This document shows, one piece after another, positions 52,224 to 61,034 of a stretch of 64,000 nucleotides of DNA (positions are counted from its first letter, which is position 1; every line of letters starts with the position of its first letter). The position numbers and the translations under genes were made by a program. The stretch is taken from NCBI RefSeq assembly GCF_045310695.1, contig NZ_JBJIAA010000010.1, positions 1 through 64,000 of the forward strand, in the 5' to 3' direction. Source of the stretch: Clostridium_S neuense (GTDB lineage: Bacteria; Bacillota; Clostridia; Clostridiales; Clostridiaceae). A model generated the notes under the pieces. That model was given only the letters and a program-made list of their open reading frames with translations, searched no databases and had not been told where the DNA came from.

Positions 52224-53132
52224 ATGAATATTAAAGCAATTAGATCAGATGAAATTTATGAGAGGATGATTCTAGGAAAGACTGGAGAGCGGGAGGACAT
52301 ATATCGTTATGAACTTATGAAACCATTTGAATTTAAGTGGTCTTGTATAGGTATTCCACTTAAAGCAGAAAAGCCAGGTGGTTATGATGTTGTTATGGCA
52401 AGTGCTATGGGAGGAGGATTTGCTCCAAGTAAAATAGACGTTGAGCGAATAGATGATGTTCGAAAAATTAGTAACGAAGACTTTTGGAAGGCCTGCGAGG
52501 AAAGCATTAAAAATACACTTGAAGGGTTTGAAGGTAATGGCGTTTTACTTCCGGTACAAGATTATATTTTTACTGTTTTGCTAAATGATCCACAAAATCC
52601 AATGTCCAGAATGACTGGTGACTATTGTGGTGATGGTGGGATTCCTGGATATATTATAGGAACAATAATTCCCAACGAAAAATCGCTTAAAATGCTACCA
52701 GTAGCTCTTGCACATGAAGCAAATCACAATGTGAGGTGGCAGTTTGTGAAATGGAGTAATGAAATTACATTAGGAGATATGATTGTAAGTGAAGGCTTAG
52801 CAGAAAATTTTGCTGCTTTTATGTTTGGAGAAGATAAAATTGGTATGTGGGTCAAAAATACCACAAGGGAAACTCTTGAAAGTGTTATTAAACCTGCAAT
52901 TAAAGAGAATATTAATTGTAATGATTTTAATAAACTGTCAGCATTTTTATATGGAGATGAAATTATGACTGTGCGTGGAGGTGACCCAGTTGGTATGCCA
53001 TATTGTGGAGGATATGCCTGTGGGTATTATTTAATCAAGCACTATCTTAACAAGACAGGAAAAACTATATTTGAAGCTACAATTATGCCAACTGCTGATA
53101 TTTTAAAGGAGGTAAAGGACTTTTGGAATTGA
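52224..53132 (+). CDS. DUF2268-type putative zinc metalloprotease
   Basis: A 302-residue soluble protein with ALAHEANHNVRWQF at about 171-184. Its HEANH is the HExxH metal-binding motif of gluzincin-like proteases, and ISEGLAENFA-like sequence follows (VSEGLAENFAAF), where the Glu is the likely third ligand. This arrangement is that of DUF2268, predicted zinc-dependent proteases. No signal peptide is visible. ATG at 52224 follows GAGGTAGT; the frame is open 39 codons further upstream, but that part overlaps the terminator and promoter. The TipA-type regulator gene overlaps its 3' end by 10 bases, so the two are translated together. Confidence 0.8.
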   Translation: MNIKAIRSDEIYERMILGKTGEREDIYRYELMKPFEFKWSCIGIPLKAEKPGGYDVVMASAMGGGFAPSKIDVERIDDVRKISNEDFWKACEESIKNTLEGFEGNGVLLPVQDYIFTVLLNDPQNPMSRMTGDYCGDGGIPGYIIGTIIPNEKSLKMLPVALAHEANHNVRWQFVKWSNEITLGDMIVSEGLAENFAAFMFGEDKIGMWVKNTTRETLESVIKPAIKENINCNDFNKLSAFLYGDEIMTVRGGDPVGMPYCGGYACGYYLIKHYLNKTGKTIFEATIMPTADILKEVKDFWN

Positions 53133-53860
53133 AGATCAATGAAGTTGCAAAGTTAACAGGAATAACTGTAAGAACGCTTCATTATTATGATGAAATAAAT
53201 TTGCTAAAGCCAAGCAAGATTACTGAAGCGGGTTACCGTTTATACGATGAAGAGGCTATTGCTACTCTTCAGCAGATATTATTTTTTAAAGAATTAGATT
53301 TTCCACTTAATGAAATTAAGGATATTATTACAAGTCCTGAATTTGATAGAATTAAGGCACTAAAAAAGCATAAGGAACTGCTTATTAAAAAACGTGGACG
53401 GATTGATAAGCTGATAAAGCTTGTGGACAAAACAATAGAAGGAGAGGATAATATGAGTTTTGATGAATTTGATATGACTGAAATTGAAAGTGCAAAAAAG
53501 AAGTATGCCAAAGAAGTTAAAGAACGCTGGGGAAGCTCTGATGCTTATGCGGAAAGTGAGAAGAAGGCTAAAGGTTACAATAAAGAACAGTGGCAGCAAA
53601 TAGATGAAGAAAGCAAAAAAATTTTAAAAGCTTTTGCTGACAATATGGATAAAGCACCAGACAGCAAAGAAGCTCAAGAGCTTGTTAGTAATTGGCAAAA
53701 TTTCATTACAGAAAGATTTTATAAGTGCTCAAATGAAATACTGCAGGGGCTTGGAGCAATGTATTCTGCTGATGAGCGGTTTAAGAAAAATATTGATCGC
53801 AATGGTAAAGGAACAGCTGAATTTATGTCAAAGGCAATTGAATTTTACTGCAAAAAATAA
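53123..53860 (+). CDS. TipA-like MerR regulator, standard size
   Basis: A 245-residue regulator. The MerR head covers residues 4-72 (INEVAKLTGITVRTLHYYDE), followed by a coiled coil to about 110 and the TipAS ligand domain at 120-245 (WQQIDEESKKILKAFADNMDK, then YSADERFKKNIDRNGKGTAEF). TipAS domains bind thiopeptide and other drugs and thereby activate transcription. TTG at 53123 has AGGAGG ten bases in front. It is the second gene of an operon with the DUF2268 protease and probably activates the 19-spacer promoter at 52161. It is the shorter relative of the protein at 20536. Confidence 0.88.
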   Translation: MELKINEVAKLTGITVRTLHYYDEINLLKPSKITEAGYRLYDEEAIATLQQILFFKELDFPLNEIKDIITSPEFDRIKALKKHKELLIKKRGRIDKLIKLVDKTIEGEDNMSFDEFDMTEIESAKKKYAKEVKERWGSSDAYAESEKKAKGYNKEQWQQIDEESKKILKAFADNMDKAPDSKEAQELVSNWQNFITERFYKCSNEILQGLGAMYSADERFKKNIDRNGKGTAEFMSKAIEFYCKK

Positions 53861-53863
53861 CTA

Positions 53864-53907
53864 AAAAAGCAGCCTGCCAATTATGGCTAAGGCTGCTTTT
53901 CATTTTT
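53864..53907. terminator. terminator between convergent operons
   Basis: AAAAGCAGCCT and AGGCTGCTTTT form a perfect stem between the MerR gene (+) and the PTS operon end (-). Confidence 0.85.
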
Positions 53908-54721
53908 AAGCTCCTAAGAATCCAAAGTAAGCTCCTACAATTCCTAGCACAGCTATGATTGCTAAAATATGAGTGGTTTTTAAACCTTTTTTTAGCATCC
54001 AGTAAAGAAGAGCAGTAAACAATAATGGAAGTACGTTAGGGATTATTCCATTAATAATACTTTCAATGGAAACTGCAGTTTTTCCTGTGCCAATCTTTAA
54101 AGGTATTTTTAATGTTACAAAGCTTGATATCATACCGCCTATTACCATTAAAGCAAGTATGGAAGCACCATAAGTTAATCCGTCCATCATACCAGACTTT
54201 TGTAATTTGCTTAAGAAGCCTGATCCTAATTTGTAGCCAGTCATCATGCAAAAATAACGGATTAGGTAATGTGGAACATTAAATACAAGTAGGAATAAAA
54301 TAGGTCCTAAAATATTTCCTTGTAATGCCAATGAAGTACCAATTCCTGTTGCTATAATTCTTAGAGTACCCCATATAAAGGAATCTCCAATACCAGCAAT
54401 AGGTCCCATAAGACCAACCTTTACAGTACTTATAGAGTCAGTATCAAAGTTTTCAGTAGTAGCATTTGTCTCTTCCATTGCAGATGATATACCAAGCAAT
54501 AAAGTGGATACATGAGGAGTTGTGTTTATAAATTCTAGATGTCTTTTAAGAGCTTGTGCTCTATCCTCGGCTTTATCGTAAAGCTTTCTAATTATAGGAA
54601 TCATGCTGTAGCAATATCCTAAATTTTGTTGTCTTTCATAGTTCCATGCCCATTCCATTGATAGTGATCTAAAGAATACTTTAATTAAATCTTTTTTAGT
54701 AATTTTTTTATCAGAAGTCAT
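53906..54721 (-). CDS. mannose-family PTS component IID
   Basis: A 271-residue membrane protein with the IID hallmarks FFRSLSMEWAWNYERQQNLGYC near the N-terminus, STLLLGISSAMEE and GLMGPIAGIGDSFIWGTLRII in the centre, and C-terminal helices. With IIC it forms the sugar channel. The open frame reaches 54754, but ATG at 54721 with GGAGGTG eight bases before it gives the normal MTSDKKITKKDL start. It overlaps the IIC stop by 11 bases. It is the last gene of the operon. Confidence 0.92.
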   Translation of the reverse strand: MTSDKKITKKDLIKVFFRSLSMEWAWNYERQQNLGYCYSMIPIIRKLYDKAEDRAQALKRHLEFINTTPHVSTLLLGISSAMEETNATTENFDTDSISTVKVGLMGPIAGIGDSFIWGTLRIIATGIGTSLALQGNILGPILFLLVFNVPHYLIRYFCMMTGYKLGSGFLSKLQKSGMMDGLTYGASILALMVIGGMISSFVTLKIPLKIGTGKTAVSIESIINGIIPNVLPLLFTALLYWMLKKGLKTTHILAIIAVLGIVGAYFGFLGA

Positions 54722-55484
54722 CACTAACACCTCCATCATCTGTTGCAGTAGCAACCTTTTGTTTGTTTTCTATTTTAACTAATATTATTGCAAGGATGGT
54801 TCCAAAGATTGCGATACCTGTTACTGGAATTGAGCCATAAGCAGATAATCCAAAACCTAAAATTAAGAATATAATAACACTTTTATTTATTATCATTCTA
54901 GCTAAAAGCGCAAAACCAAGAGCTGGTAATAAGCCTGTAGCAATAGTTAAACCAGTAGTTACAAAGGAAGGAATTGAACTTAAAAATGCTTTCATTACAG
55001 GACTTCCTAAGTAAAAGGAAACAGAAACTATAATAGCGATTGGTACATATAGTACAGGTCCACCTATAATTTGCATTAATTCTACGCCTCGACAATCTCC
55101 TTTTTCCGCGTAGGCGTCCGCTTTATGTACTATTAAAGGTAAAACAAAGATTAAGATTACATTCTTAACAATAAGTACTAGTGATGCTATTGGTATTCCA
55201 AGTGTAAGTGCAACAGCGGCTCCTTTTCCTGTTGATATTGCAAATGCAGTTCCAAGTATACATCCAGATATCATGTCAGGCGGTAGTGCAGCACCTATAG
55301 AGAAAGCACCCATGAAAGCTAGTTCAAGCGTAGCACCTAAAATTATTCCTTTTTTAATATCTCCAAGAACTATTCCAGTAAGCAGACCTGTTATGAGCGG
55401 TCTTTGAATTAGAGCAGTTCCTAAAAGATAGTCACAGTTGGCTACAATAGCAATTAGTCCAAGAAGAATTGCTTGTATTAACAT
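54711..55484 (-). CDS. mannose-family PTS component IIC
   Basis: A 257-residue protein with seven to eight helices and the IIC(man/sor) blocks LIQRPLITGLLTGIVLGD and LGATLELAFMGAFSIGAALPPD. It carries the substrate across the membrane together with IID. It lies between IIB (27 bases upstream) and IID (overlapping). ATG at 55484 follows AAAGGGGGATT. Confidence 0.92.
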   Translation of the reverse strand: MLIQAILLGLIAIVANCDYLLGTALIQRPLITGLLTGIVLGDIKKGIILGATLELAFMGAFSIGAALPPDMISGCILGTAFAISTGKGAAVALTLGIPIASLVLIVKNVILIFVLPLIVHKADAYAEKGDCRGVELMQIIGGPVLYVPIAIIVSVSFYLGSPVMKAFLSSIPSFVTTGLTIATGLLPALGFALLARMIINKSVIIFLILGFGLSAYGSIPVTGIAIFGTILAIILVKIENKQKVATATDDGGVSDDF

Positions 55485-55511
55485 AATATAAATCCCCCTT
55501 TATATAAAAAA

Positions 55512-55985
55512 TTATTTTAAAGCGTTTTGAATAAAGACTTTGCTGTCATCTGGTACTTGTCTTATTTCAATTTGTATTCCAGCCTGATGTAGTTCCTTAA
55601 GCATGTTTTCTTCTTCCTCATTTATGAATATTGCCTTTGAAATTTGTTTTGTATTTTCTCTTGACTTTGTTCCGCCAAGGTTAATAGATTTTATAGCATC
55701 AACCTCTTTAGCCATTCTGTAGGCATCTTTTATGGTTTCAACAACTATGAAAAGGTTGTATTTGTCAGTGACGCCACTTTGAAGTGCTTTTATGGAGTCT
55801 TCAATGTTTTTAATAACTAGTTTAACTCCATGAGGTTTTGCTAGCTTGATTCCGGCCATTCTAATATCGTCTTTAAATATGCCATCGTTTGCAATTAAAA
55901 TACAGTCACTTCCAATAGCTGATGTCCATGAAAAAGCTACTTGTCCATGTAATAATCTGTGATCTACTCTCATTAATTTAATCAT
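55512..55985 (-). CDS. mannose-family PTS component IIB
   Basis: A 157-residue cytoplasmic protein starting MIKLMRVDHRLLHGQVAFSW. H13 in RLLHGQV is the phosphorylated histidine of the family. It takes the phosphate from IIA and passes it to the incoming sugar. ATG at 55985 follows GAGGAGGAAG. It is the normal length for a separate IIB. Confidence 0.92.
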   Translation of the reverse strand: MIKLMRVDHRLLHGQVAFSWTSAIGSDCILIANDGIFKDDIRMAGIKLAKPHGVKLVIKNIEDSIKALQSGVTDKYNLFIVVETIKDAYRMAKEVDAIKSINLGGTKSRENTKQISKAIFINEEEENMLKELHQAGIQIEIRQVPDDSKVFIQNALK

Positions 55986-56000
55986 TATTCTTCCTCCTCT

Positions 56001-56423
56001 TTAAAAATCATCATTTTGTGTTTTTTTAACTGTATATTTGTCAATATAAGTAAGTCCACTCTTAGCGTTTTCAAGTATTGTTTTGGATTCATTCTCATTT
56101 ATGTTTTCAGGATGAGATAAAATTATTTCTAAAATTAAATTCATGTTCATGCCGGAAAATAGTTTTACGTTTTCAAATTTGGTAAGTTCCATAAACGCTG
56201 TATTAACACTTCCGCCAGTAATATCTGTAATAATAATATACTCATCATTTTTATTGAGTTTTGTTTTCAAAGCTTCCACATAATCATTAGGACTTTGTCC
56301 AGGATATAAACAAAATACTTCTATACTGCGTGCTGTTTCTCCAATAATCATGCTTAAGGAATTGAGCATGCCCTTTGCTAATTCTCCATGAGATGCTAAA
56401 ATTACTTTTCTCAATTTCTTCAC
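56001..56423 (-). CDS. mannose-family PTS component IIA
   Basis: A 140-residue cytoplasmic protein. H12 in ILASHGELAKGM is the phosphorylated histidine, and DITGGSVNTAFMEL is the second conserved block. It is phosphorylated by HPr. The start is GTG at 56423 behind GAGAGGA. It heads the IIA-IIB-IIC-IID transcript and has its own sigma-54 promoter at 56445. Confidence 0.9.
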   Translation of the reverse strand: MKKLRKVILASHGELAKGMLNSLSMIIGETARSIEVFCLYPGQSPNDYVEALKTKLNKNDEYIIITDITGGSVNTAFMELTKFENVKLFSGMNMNLILEIILSHPENINENESKTILENAKSGLTYIDKYTVKKTQNDDF

Positions 56424-56444
56424 TCCTCTCTATAAATTTATATA

Positions 56445-56459
56445 GCAATATTTGTGCCA
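56445..56459 (-). promoter_or_regulatory. sigma-54 promoter in front of the PTS IIA gene
   Basis: On the minus strand the sequence is TGGCACAAATATTGC, matching the -24 (TGGCAC) and -12 (TTGC) elements with the correct spacing. It lies about 20 bases before the IIA start codon, so the transcript has a very short leader. Confidence 0.8.
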
Positions 56460-56545
56460 ACTTAAATTTTAATAAAATATAGGCATGTTTATGTATGTAT
56501 ATCGACGGTAAATACAACTTTATCGACGCTATTTATATTGTTGCT

Positions 56546-56592
56546 AAAAAAGAAAAACTACCGTCTATTAAAATTAGAGGTAGTTTTTTTAT
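56546..56592 (-). terminator. terminator between SIS gene and PTS genes
   Basis: On the minus strand AAAAACTACC and GGTAGTTTTT form a stem, followed by TTTTTCTTTTTT. It directly follows the SIS gene stop and separates it from the PTS genes. Confidence 0.85.
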
Positions 56593-56595
56593 TAC

Positions 56596-57675
56596 TTATT
56601 TTACTTTACTTTTTAATACACTATCGAAATCTGGGAATGGACTTACAGATAAGTCTATTCCAATGCTTTTAGATAATCTATAAGCTAAAACTTGGAAAGG
56701 AATAACAAGCAATAAAGTTGAGAAATATTCTCCTGTATTACAATCTATTGCGATATCCTTTGGGTTTTGTGAATTGCCGCAGGTTACAGTAAAAATGTGT
56801 TTGGTGTAATCTGATGTATACTTTTTTAAAAGATTATTTCTTTCTTCGAGTATACCTTTAGACTCTATATAAAATAGATAGTTAGTGTCGTCAAGTTCTA
56901 GATAAGGTCCGTGCATATACTCTTCTAATTCATGGCCTGTACATGGTATTCTCACAGTTTCTGTTATTTTAGTGTCAGCTTCACAAGCAATGCCGTAGCC
57001 AGCACCATAGCCTATTGCAACTACTCTTTTGGCTTTTTTAAATTCAGCTTCATTTCTATCAAACCATTCCATACTCTTGCCTATAATATCATCTATCTTG
57101 GCTATTGTAGCTTCAAGCTTTGAAATTTCACTTTCATATGTGCTTAAGTCAATTGTTCCTTTAGCAAGAGCTCCCTCAATACCCATTAATAAAATATTTA
57201 ATACCGTAGCTGAAAAACCTTTTGTTACAAAGCCTACCTTTTCTTCACCGCAGCCCATATCTATTAAATTTGATGTCGCTCTTGATATGGCACTTTTTAA
57301 ATTTGAAGTTAGTACAAAGTGGTCACAATTATTTTCTTTAACTTTTTTTACAGCTTCTATAGTAGAGTAGCTGCTGCCGCTTTGTGAGACACCTATATAC
57401 AAAGCATCTGTATCAGTGTAATTCTCATAATATTTGTATATAAAAGGGTTTTTTATGTCGACTTCTACTTTTAGAATATCACTTAGGTAATTTTTACAGC
57501 AGTTAACTTCATTTAAAGAAGAACCTGTAGCTAAAACTGTAATTCTTTTTAGAGCTTTGTTTTCCTTCATGTAATCGATGAAGGAGCTTAGTGAACTTTT
57601 TCTATTTGCAAGAATTTTTGTGCAGCACTCCTTTTCTTCTTTTATGTAAGTTAGCATAGTTTCTTTTACTTCCAT
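56596..57675 (-). CDS. SIS-domain sugar-phosphate isomerase/deglycase
   Basis: A 359-residue protein with two SIS domains. The first has VLATGSSLNEVNCCKNYL and YIGVSQSGSSYSTIEAV (phosphosugar-binding Ser cluster); the second starts near RVVAIGYGAGYGIACEADTK and includes the catalytic-type Glu in ETVRIPCTGHELEEYMHGP. It belongs with GlmS-isomerase-like enzymes such as AgaS and the fructoselysine- and glucoselysine-6-phosphate deglycases. Encoded with a mannose-type PTS and a LevR-like activator, it should process the phosphorylated amino sugar or Amadori product brought in by the PTS. ATG at 57675 follows AGGAGGAATAA. Confidence 0.8.
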   Translation of the reverse strand: MEVKETMLTYIKEEKECCTKILANRKSSLSSFIDYMKENKALKRITVLATGSSLNEVNCCKNYLSDILKVEVDIKNPFIYKYYENYTDTDALYIGVSQSGSSYSTIEAVKKVKENNCDHFVLTSNLKSAISRATSNLIDMGCGEEKVGFVTKGFSATVLNILLMGIEGALAKGTIDLSTYESEISKLEATIAKIDDIIGKSMEWFDRNEAEFKKAKRVVAIGYGAGYGIACEADTKITETVRIPCTGHELEEYMHGPYLELDDTNYLFYIESKGILEERNNLLKKYTSDYTKHIFTVTCGNSQNPKDIAIDCNTGEYFSTLLLVIPFQVLAYRLSKSIGIDLSVSPFPDFDSVLKSKVK

Positions 57676-57719
57676 GTTTATTCCTCCTAAATTTTAGCTT
57701 ATTCAATATATTTATTAAG

Positions 57720-57734
57720 CAAAAATCATGCCAT
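57720..57734 (-). promoter_or_regulatory. sigma-54 promoter in front of the SIS gene
   Basis: On the minus strand the sequence TGGCATGATTTTTGC has the -24 and -12 elements of sigma-54 promoters with the same spacing as the site at 56445. It lies between the activator gene and the SIS gene. Confidence 0.8.
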
Positions 57735-57761
57735 ACCCAATCAAATATAACGTCATAAAGT

Positions 57762-60494
57762 TTAAAATTTATCATTTTTTATATAATCGTACATGTATGC
57801 AATTTCTTCTGTTGTAATATTTACTCTATAGTATTTTTCTACTCTGTTAAAGGCATTCTTTACGCTTTTTATAAAAGCTAAATGTTCAGAAATAAATTTA
57901 TCAATGTCTGCATAGCTTTCAACAGTTTGCTTTGTTATTAAACGCTCTATTAAACAACATATATGAACATAGAGACCTACACAGGTAGTATTATTTAATT
58001 TTATATTTAGCAGCTCTTGAAGTTTATCTAGTGCATCTGCCACCTGTTCTAAAAGCCTAGCTGGATTTAATATAGTTAAATTATTCATTATGTTAGATAA
58101 ACTAAAATTTATTAATATGTTTTGTTTGAAAATATTTATTTCTTCTTTACTTAAAAAATCTTCAAAATAAAGATTCAAATAGTCCAAAGTTTCGTCTAAG
58201 ATTAAATCCTCAATTGGTATAAATTTAATTTCATCTATATACGGATTTAAAGTTCCTACAATGCATATTATATTGTATTTTTCAAAAAAATCATCATTTA
58301 AGCGTTTTTCTATTAATGTGTTGTAGTTATAGGTAAGCACTTTTATTGGAGTATCCTTAGGTAAACTTTTTTCTATTATACTTCTTAGTTTTTCTGCAGT
58401 TCCAATACCGCTTGCACAGGAGCATAATATAACTTTTTCCTTAAGTCTATTTTTAATAATTTGATATTTGTATTCATTATTTCTTTTAGCAGTTTCAAGT
58501 ATTTCTTCAAGCGGAAGATTGTTTTTTATTCCTTCGCCAACCTCTAGAGCAAGCTTTGTGTTTACATTGTTCATTATTGCTATATTTGAATTTGTATTAA
58601 ATTGAATGCCCTTGTATATTTCTTCTAGGGAGCCCATATCAACAAGCAGTACCACTTGCTCATAACCCTCAACTTTATTTAAATAATTATTTAGCTTATT
58701 TATAATAGTTCCAGTAGTTACATCTAAAGGCATGTCAATGGAATCAAAAATATATTGATTGAGAAGCTTGTTCGCTGCGTTTGCCATGCTGCTTGCGGTG
58801 GAATATCCGTGTGCTATTATAACACCAATATTTTTATTAAGATCATATTGGTTATTTAACATTTTTATAGTTAGAGTAAATATAATGGATACCATAAGAT
58901 CTGGCTTTATATCCATGTTTATATGTATATTTTGTAAGATTTCATTTGATATACAGAATTCTCTATGCATATGCTTTTCTAGATATTCGTATAATTCATT
59001 TACATTTTTTAAATTATGCTTATTCCAATCATTAAATTCATAGCTGTTTTTAGTATAGTCTTCTAGATAATTTGAAATTATTATAATATCGTTATTGTAA
59101 AATTTTATTCCATATTTATAGTAAACAATTTCAAATATAGATTGCATTATAGTACTGCTGTATAGCTCACTTGTACTAGCTTTTTTTTCGTTAAATACAA
59201 TTGAATCATAATATTTGTTTAAATTAGCAAAGGAGTTTTCTAGAAATTCATCAAAAGCTATCTTTTTATCTTTTAAGGTTTCAAAGTTGTCTATTATTTT
59301 ATCATTCAAATCTAAAATCTCTCTTTTGGTTTTGATAAACGATTTTAGTTCATAAATTGATATAATTTTGTTGGCACTGGAAACATTTAGTTTCCTATTT
59401 GCTTTTTCATAGCCTTCAAGAAGATTTTCTGGCAAATCGTAGGCATGTATTTCAAGTTTGTTTTTATCTTGCTGAGATTTAAAAAAGGCATTTACACAGC
59501 TTGCTTGTATACAGTTTTCAAGTGCTCCTATGTTACCCACAAAATTTGTTTTTAAAAGTACATCGTAGACTAAGCTGCTTATAAAGATAGATTTTTTTAT
59601 TTTATTTTCTTCTTTCAAAAACATGTTATAAATCAATTGAAGTTTTTCATCAGAACCTCTATCTTCAAGAGAAGGTATTTTAATAATCATAGGTATTCTT
59701 CTTAAAAGAGTTTTCAGCAAAACCTCCTCTGGATTTTCTGTGGTTGCAAATATAAGGTGAACCTTTGACTTATACCAGTTTTTATTATCACCAACCATAT
59801 GATATATACCCTTGTCCATAAAAAGAAATAACTTTTCCTGACACTTGGCATTTAAGCAGTGGACCTCGTCCATAAAAAGCACTCCATCTTCAGCTAGCTT
59901 TATTAACCCGGGGTTGTCTCTATCTGCACCTGTAAATGCACCTTTTTTATGACCAAATAAATTGGCTGTTAAAAGCTCGGGATTATTTGCATATTCGCTG
60001 CAATTTACTATTAAAAACTTTTTATCTTTTTCTATAAGATCATTGTTTACTGCATATTCATAAGTTAGTTGAGCCATAAAGCTTTTTCCTGTTCCTGTAG
60101 GACCATGAAGCAGCAGTGGCAGTCCATCAGGAGGGTAGGATATTGTTGCCTTGCATTGATTTACTATGGTTCTGAGGCTTTCATTATAACCTATAAGCTT
60201 TTCAAAATCCTTTGGGTTCTTTACAATGAGACTTTTTTTTAATTCTTCAACTGACTTGAATTCTCTTTGTGTAAGCTTTAAGTTGTATTGATTTTCTATG
60301 GTAGCTATGTCGTAAAATATAACTGGTCTTGTATTTATCTTAACAAATTTGCAGCTGGCATATAATTCGTTTAAGTACTGAGAAATTAAATTTCTGCTTA
60401 ATTTTAATTTGTTACTAATATAAATAGAATTAGCATTCTCGTTTAGGTTGTCTCGTGTTAGATTGATTACGATATCGTTTACTTTATCCTTCAA
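57762..60494 (-). CDS. LevR-type sigma-54 transcriptional activator with PTS domains
   Basis: A 910-residue regulator. A winged helix (1-60) is followed by an AAA+ domain at about 100-345 with Walker A GPTGTGKS, the sigma-54-contact loop GAFTGA, and Walker B VLFMDEVH. A PRD (about 440-545), an EIIA-man-like domain (GVIIAHGYSTASSM, about 567-580), a EIIB-like segment (VILCSCASGIGTAEKL, about 700) and a second PRD at the C-terminus complete it. This is the LevR/ManR/GfrR plan: phosphorylation by PTS proteins reports sugar uptake. The two sigma-54 promoters next to it are the evident targets. The start is TTG at 60494 behind GGAGTGATG. Confidence 0.92.
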   Translation of the reverse strand: MKDKVNDIVINLTRDNLNENANSIYISNKLKLSRNLISQYLNELYASCKFVKINTRPVIFYDIATIENQYNLKLTQREFKSVEELKKSLIVKNPKDFEKLIGYNESLRTIVNQCKATISYPPDGLPLLLHGPTGTGKSFMAQLTYEYAVNNDLIEKDKKFLIVNCSEYANNPELLTANLFGHKKGAFTGADRDNPGLIKLAEDGVLFMDEVHCLNAKCQEKLFLFMDKGIYHMVGDNKNWYKSKVHLIFATTENPEEVLLKTLLRRIPMIIKIPSLEDRGSDEKLQLIYNMFLKEENKIKKSIFISSLVYDVLLKTNFVGNIGALENCIQASCVNAFFKSQQDKNKLEIHAYDLPENLLEGYEKANRKLNVSSANKIISIYELKSFIKTKREILDLNDKIIDNFETLKDKKIAFDEFLENSFANLNKYYDSIVFNEKKASTSELYSSTIMQSIFEIVYYKYGIKFYNNDIIIISNYLEDYTKNSYEFNDWNKHNLKNVNELYEYLEKHMHREFCISNEILQNIHINMDIKPDLMVSIIFTLTIKMLNNQYDLNKNIGVIIAHGYSTASSMANAANKLLNQYIFDSIDMPLDVTTGTIINKLNNYLNKVEGYEQVVLLVDMGSLEEIYKGIQFNTNSNIAIMNNVNTKLALEVGEGIKNNLPLEEILETAKRNNEYKYQIIKNRLKEKVILCSCASGIGTAEKLRSIIEKSLPKDTPIKVLTYNYNTLIEKRLNDDFFEKYNIICIVGTLNPYIDEIKFIPIEDLILDETLDYLNLYFEDFLSKEEINIFKQNILINFSLSNIMNNLTILNPARLLEQVADALDKLQELLNIKLNNTTCVGLYVHICCLIERLITKQTVESYADIDKFISEHLAFIKSVKNAFNRVEKYYRVNITTEEIAYMYDYIKNDKF

Positions 60495-60545
60495 GAAATC
60501 ATCACTCCATTTTTATATATTAAGGTTCAGAAGCTTATAGTTGTT

Positions 60546-60780
60546 ATAGATGAACAAGCTGAAAGCTTTAAATTACTAATACTAAATTTATCCCGATAAA
60601 CTGGAAGTTGAATCAGTTCACAGGGCACAGTTCACAATTCACAGTGAAGGTGGATTTACTTTCCATTTTATTCAGGTAAATCTTAGAACTTAATAGTGTT
60701 CGCTGCGCCAAGCACTATATTTTAAGCGCTTTGCATGTATTAAGTTTAAGATTTTTCAAACTTTCATGTTGTCTATCTAT
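60546..60780. repeat. complete MITE-like element, inverted core
   Basis: The ends are ATAGATGAACAA and TTGTCTATCTAT. Inside, 60647-60765 matches the reverse complement of the core of the 61789 copy (GGTGGATTTAC, CAGGTAAATCTTAGAACNTAA, CACTATATTTTAAGCGC). Between left end and core is a run of CAGTTCACA-like repeats. No coding frame is present. It lies between the LevR-type gene and a response regulator. Confidence 0.7.
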
Positions 60781-61034
60781 ATATCGACAATTTTTGCTAT
60801 TTTGTTGCTTTGTTATATTATACATCAAATGATGCGGCTTTTGTAAAGGATTTCTCTTCCAGATATAGAATCAGAATTCTAAGTTTAAGGAATTTAATCT
60901 ATTAAAGCTTAAGACATAATTTATTTTATGATACATTTGAAGTTATCGGTAGAAGTAGGGGTGTAAGTCTTTATATACTGTGAAAATAATTAATGTATAA
61001 TGAAATTATGAATAAGGTAGCTAGGGGGAAATTT

